Shown here piece after piece: positions 61,192-64,000 of a DNA stretch of 64,000 nt (the stretch's first letter is position 1; every line of letters starts with the position of its first letter). A program made the position numbers and the translations under genes. A model generated the notes under the pieces. It saw only the letters and a list, made by a program, of their open reading frames with translations, did not search any database and had not been told where the DNA came from. The DNA comes from Janthinobacterium sp. PC23-8 (GTDB lineage Bacteria; Pseudomonadota; Gammaproteobacteria; Burkholderiales; Burkholderiaceae_D): assembly GCF_002250505.1 (NCBI RefSeq), contig NZ_NJGY01000003.1, positions 630,660-694,659 of the forward strand. The letters run 5' to 3'.

Positions 61192-61869
61192 TCAGGGGTT
61201 GAGCAGACCTTGTTGGAACGCCTCGTGAATCGCCTCTGTCTTGGAACGCACCGCCAGCTTGGTGTACACACGACGGATGAAGGTTCTCACGGTATGGCGT
61301 GATACCGACATTAAAACCGCAATCTCGTCGGATGTGAAACCTTTGGTGATGTAATCGAGCACCTGTTGCTCTCGAGTTGACAAAACCGGACGTGATTTGG
61401 CCTGTAAATCGGCCGCCGGCGTGTTTTGCTGGCGAAATCGCATCAATATCTGACGCGCAACCAGCGGGCTGATCGGGCTGCCGCCCTGGTGCAGACTCCT
61501 GATTTCACTCACGATGCTGTGCGGCGTACTGTCTTTGAGCAGATAACCGGTGGCGCCGGCTTCCAGTGATTGCATTACGTGCAGCTCGTCGCCAAAAGCG
61601 GTGCTGACCATAATATTGCATTGCGGCCACCGCTGCGTGGCGGCACGGATGACGTCAATGCCGGAACCGTCCGGCAGTCCCAGATCGACCAGTAAAATAT
61701 CGGACGGCTCCTGTTGGAGCATCTTGATGCCTTCTGCGCGCGAACTGACCTCTGATCGTAGTTGCATGTCGGGGGCGTCGCGCAGGGCCTCGCCGAGCGC
61801 GTGCTGAAAAGCGACATCGTCTTCCACGATGCTGACTGTGATGATGCCGCTGCGGATATCTTTAGCCAT
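61192..61869 (-). CDS. NarL/LuxR-family response regulator
   Basis: 225 residues from ATG 61869. Receiver domain (1-125) with acidic pocket EDD, phospho-acceptor Asp in LLVDLGLPDGSG and Lys in YLLKDST; C-terminal LuxR helix-turn-helix (LSTREQQVLDYITKGFTSDEIAVLMSVSRHTVRTFIRRVY, in parts). Partner of the adjacent kinase. It is divergent from tssB, with a palindromic site between. Confidence 0.9.
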   Translation of the reverse strand: MAKDIRSGIITVSIVEDDVAFQHALGEALRDAPDMQLRSEVSSRAEGIKMLQQEPSDILLVDLGLPDGSGIDVIRAATQRWPQCNIMVSTAFGDELHVMQSLEAGATGYLLKDSTPHSIVSEIRSLHQGGSPISPLVARQILMRFRQQNTPAADLQAKSRPVLSTREQQVLDYITKGFTSDEIAVLMSVSRHTVRTFIRRVYTKLAVRSKTEAIHEAFQQGLLNP

Positions 61870-61957
61870 AGTGAGGGCGAGTGACCATTTGTCAGAATTG
61901 TGATGGACAGATGATGACACACTGCGCGCCATCGCAAGCTCCTTCTCGGCACACCTG

Positions 61958-61977
61958 TGTCGCCATTTATGGTGACA
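61958..61977. promoter_or_regulatory. Palindromic operator between response regulator gene and tssB
   Basis: TGTCGCCAT-TT-ATGGTGACA, matching the core before the RsbW-like operon except for the centre and one base. TATATT at 61999-62004 stands 21 bases downstream toward tssB, so the site covers the usual -35 place, as at activator-dependent promoters. Confidence 0.65.
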
Positions 61978-62084
61978 GACAGCAATTCCGGCCGGCGATA
62001 TATTTCGCTCTGAAACTTTCAACTAGTCACGCCACCCACGGCCTCGGTAGAAGATTTCAGGGGCAAACATCTCGAAAGGAATTT

Positions 62085-62579
62085 ATGTCAGCCGCAGGAT
62101 CAGTAGCGCCCAAAGAGCGCGTCAATATTGTCTATCGTCCGGCCACGGGCGATGCCAAGTCGGAAGTCGAACTGCCCTTGAAGTTGCTGGTGCTTGGCGA
62201 CTACACGTTGCGCGAAGATGAGACACCGTTGGAAGAGATGGCACCGATCAACATCGACAAGGATAACTTCAACGAAGTGCTCAAGGCACAGAAGCTTTCG
62301 CTTGATTTATCCGTTCCCAACAAGCTCGACGACAAGGCCGAGCCCGATGCGGTGCTGGCGCTGAACATCAAGTTTGATGAGATCAGCGATTTCACACCGG
62401 ACGCCATCGTCGGTCAAGTGCCGGAATTGCGGCAGATGATCGCTCTGCGCGATGCGCTCAAGGCACTCAAGGGACCTCTGGGCAATATCCCGGATTTCCG
62501 CAAAAACGTACAGGCCCTCATCGAGGACGAAGGCGTGCGCGCGCGCCTGCTGGGTGAACTCGGCATCGCAGACAAGTAA
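62085..62579 (+). CDS. tssB: Type VI secretion contractile sheath small subunit
   Basis: 164 residues from ATG 62085, preceded by AAAGGA. RVNIVYRPATGDAKSEVELPLKLLVLGDYT (in parts) and FDEISDFTPDAIVGQVPEL are typical TssB/VipA features. It polymerises with TssC into the sheath that drives the spike. First gene of the T6SS operon seen here. Confidence 0.93.
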   Translation: MSAAGSVAPKERVNIVYRPATGDAKSEVELPLKLLVLGDYTLREDETPLEEMAPINIDKDNFNEVLKAQKLSLDLSVPNKLDDKAEPDAVLALNIKFDEISDFTPDAIVGQVPELRQMIALRDALKALKGPLGNIPDFRKNVQALIEDEGVRARLLGELGIADK

Positions 62580-62600
62580 TCAGGCCTTCAGGGAGATAGC

Positions 62601-64000
62601 ATGGGTGAAGAACAAAAGCAGGTAGAACCCGATACGGCACAAGCAGCAGCGGGTGAGTCTTTATTGGATCAATTGATCGAATCGGCGCGTATCAAGCCGG
62701 GCGATGACGCCTATCCCATTACCAAGCAGGGTATCCAGGCCTTCATCAGTCAATTGCTGGAGCCGCAGAATGCGGTAGAACGCATTACCCAGGCAACCGT
62801 CGATGGCATGATCGCCGCCCTCGACAAGAAGCTGTGCGCCCAGGTCGACGCCATCTTGCATCATGATAATTTCCAAAAGCTGGAATCGGCATGGCGTTCC
62901 TTGAAATTTTTGGTGGACCGCACCAATTTCCGCGAAAACGTCAAGATTCAATTGCTCAGCGTGAGCAAGACCAAGCTGCTGGACGATTTCCAGGATGCTG
63001 CCGATATCACCAGTTCAGGTCTTTACAAGAACCTGTACACGGCAGAGTACGGCCAGTTTGGCGGCCAGCCCTTCGGCGCCATGATCGCCAATTATGAATT
63101 CGGTCCCGGTGGACAGGATATCAAGTTGCTGCAATACGCCGCCAGCGTATCGGCCATGAGCCATGCGCCGTTCATCGCCGCCACCGCGCCTCCATTCTTT
63201 GGCGTTGACAGCTACGATCAATTGCCCAATCTGAAAGACCTGTCATCGATTTTCGAGGGACCGCAGTTCGTCAAATGGAATGCCTTCCGTGAAACCGAAG
63301 ATGCGCGCTACATCGGTCTGACGCTGCCGCACTTCCTGCTGCGCGTACCGTATGGAAACGATACGGTACCGGCCAAGAAATTCAATTACACCGAAGACGT
63401 CACCGGCGGCAACGGCGATTTTCTGTGGGGTAATGCGGCCTTTACCTTCGCCTCCCGTCTCACTGACAGCTTTGCCTCTTACCGCTGGTGCGCCAACGTC
63501 ATCGGTCCGCAGGGCGGCGGCACCATCTCTGACTTGCCGGTCTACACCTACGAGGCCATGGGTGAGCTGCAAAACAAGATTCCAACCGAAGTGCTCATTT
63601 CGGAACGGCGTGAATTCGAACTGGCTGAGCAGGGCTTCATCGCCCTGACCATGCGCAAGAACAGCGACAACGCGGCGTTTTTCTCCGCCAACTCGGCGCA
63701 AAAGCCCAAGTTTTTCGGCAATACCAAGGAGGGCAAGGAAGCCGAGCTGAACTACAAGCTCAGTACCCAACTGCCTTACATGTTCGTGGTCAGCCGTCTG
63801 GCGCATTACATCAAGGTGATCCAGCGCGAAAACATCGGCACCTGGAAAGAACGCGGCGAGCTGGAAAGTGAACTGAACAACTGGATCCGTCAATATGTTG
63901 CCGACATGGACAACCCGGCAGAAGGGGTGCGCAGCCGCCGTCCGTTGCGTCAGGCTGAAATTGTGGTCGCTGACGTTGAGGGCGATCCCGGCTGGTACCG
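62601..64000 (+). CDS. tssC: Type VI secretion contractile sheath large subunit (3' end outside window)
   Basis: ATG 62601 after GGGAGATAG; the frame is open to the window end (466 codons seen; family length about 490-500). AWRSLKFLVDRTNFRENVKIQLLSV, GGQPFGAMIANYEF, FAEGPQF-like FEGPQFVKWNAFRE, and GFIALTMRKNSDNAAFFSANS are strong TssC/VipB matches. It follows tssB by 21 bases. Confidence 0.95.
   Translation, partial: MGEEQKQVEPDTAQAAAGESLLDQLIESARIKPGDDAYPITKQGIQAFISQLLEPQNAVERITQATVDGMIAALDKKLCAQVDAILHHDNFQKLESAWRSLKFLVDRTNFRENVKIQLLSVSKTKLLDDFQDAADITSSGLYKNLYTAEYGQFGGQPFGAMIANYEFGPGGQDIKLLQYAASVSAMSHAPFIAATAPPFFGVDSYDQLPNLKDLSSIFEGPQFVKWNAFRETEDARYIGLTLPHFLLRVPYGNDTVPAKKFNYTEDVTGGNGDFLWGNAAFTFASRLTDSFASYRWCANVIGPQGGGTISDLPVYTYEAMGELQNKIPTEVLISERREFELAEQGFIALTMRKNSDNAAFFSANSAQKPKFFGNTKEGKEAELNYKLSTQLPYMFVVSRLAHYIKVIQRENIGTWKERGELESELNNWIRQYVADMDNPAEGVRSRRPLRQAEIVVADVEGDPGWY

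Overview
The window is high-GC DNA with the gene style of a betaproteobacterium, most likely an Oxalobacteraceae member (Janthinobacterium/Massilia/Duganella type). That placement is inferred from codon style and gene families, not from a search. It holds the right-hand part of one prophage, a two-gene chromosomal gap, one complete second prophage, and a chromosomal signalling region that runs into a type VI secretion (T6SS) locus.

1-14764: the late end of a siphovirus-like prophage on the + strand. It encodes tail tube (cut by the window edge), a tail assembly chaperone with a probable -1 frameshift, tape measure, tail-tip protein, a long Ala/Ser-rich fibre, two further tail/fibre proteins, holin and a GH19-type endolysin. 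14956-16869: an NCS2 purine permease and a hypothetical gene.

16908-53037: a complete prophage of about 36 kb in a tRNA-Leu(UAA) gene, bounded by a 65-bp direct repeat with one mismatch. Its structural genes follow P22: TerS, TerL, portal, scaffold, coat, gp4-like, gp10-like, three ejection-type proteins and a tailspike, then holin, lambda-R-like endolysin and nested Rz/Rz1, all on the - strand. The leftward early operon runs from a YdaS/Cro-type gene through a Tad2-like (anti-Thoeris family) protein, replication proteins and an unexpected internal tyrosine recombinase to a Q-like antiterminator. That gene is followed by a promoter and a strong terminator arranged like lambda PR'/tR'. The immunity region (41.3-43.5 kb) has a CI-type repressor, a small membrane protein and a possible HEPN protein. 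It is bracketed by two operator clusters with the same palindrome (TAGCA N TGCTA).

The main find is a diversity-generating retroelement (DGR) in the rightward early operon. It has two target genes ending in variable repeats (VR1 43874-43974, VR2 46837-46940), an Avd-type accessory gene, a template repeat (TR 47501-47601) and a reverse transcriptase whose reading frame opens inside the TR. By hand alignment, 25 of 26 VR-versus-TR substitutions are at TR adenines. The operon promoter overlaps two CI-type operators, so the cassette looks silenced in the lysogen and switched on at induction. The targets are small early-operon proteins, not the tailspike, which is unusual. Downstream lie two DNA methyltransferases, small phage genes, the integrase and attR.

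53068-64000: chromosome. It encodes a PstS-like periplasmic protein with a GGDEF diguanylate cyclase, a SpoIIE-type phosphatase, an RsbW-like kinase, a STAS anti-anti-sigma protein, a NarL-type response regulator with its histidine kinase, and tssB/tssC. A 20-bp palindrome (TGTCGCCAT NN ATGGYGACA) occurs before the RsbW/STAS operon and again between the response regulator and tssB, which suggests shared control.
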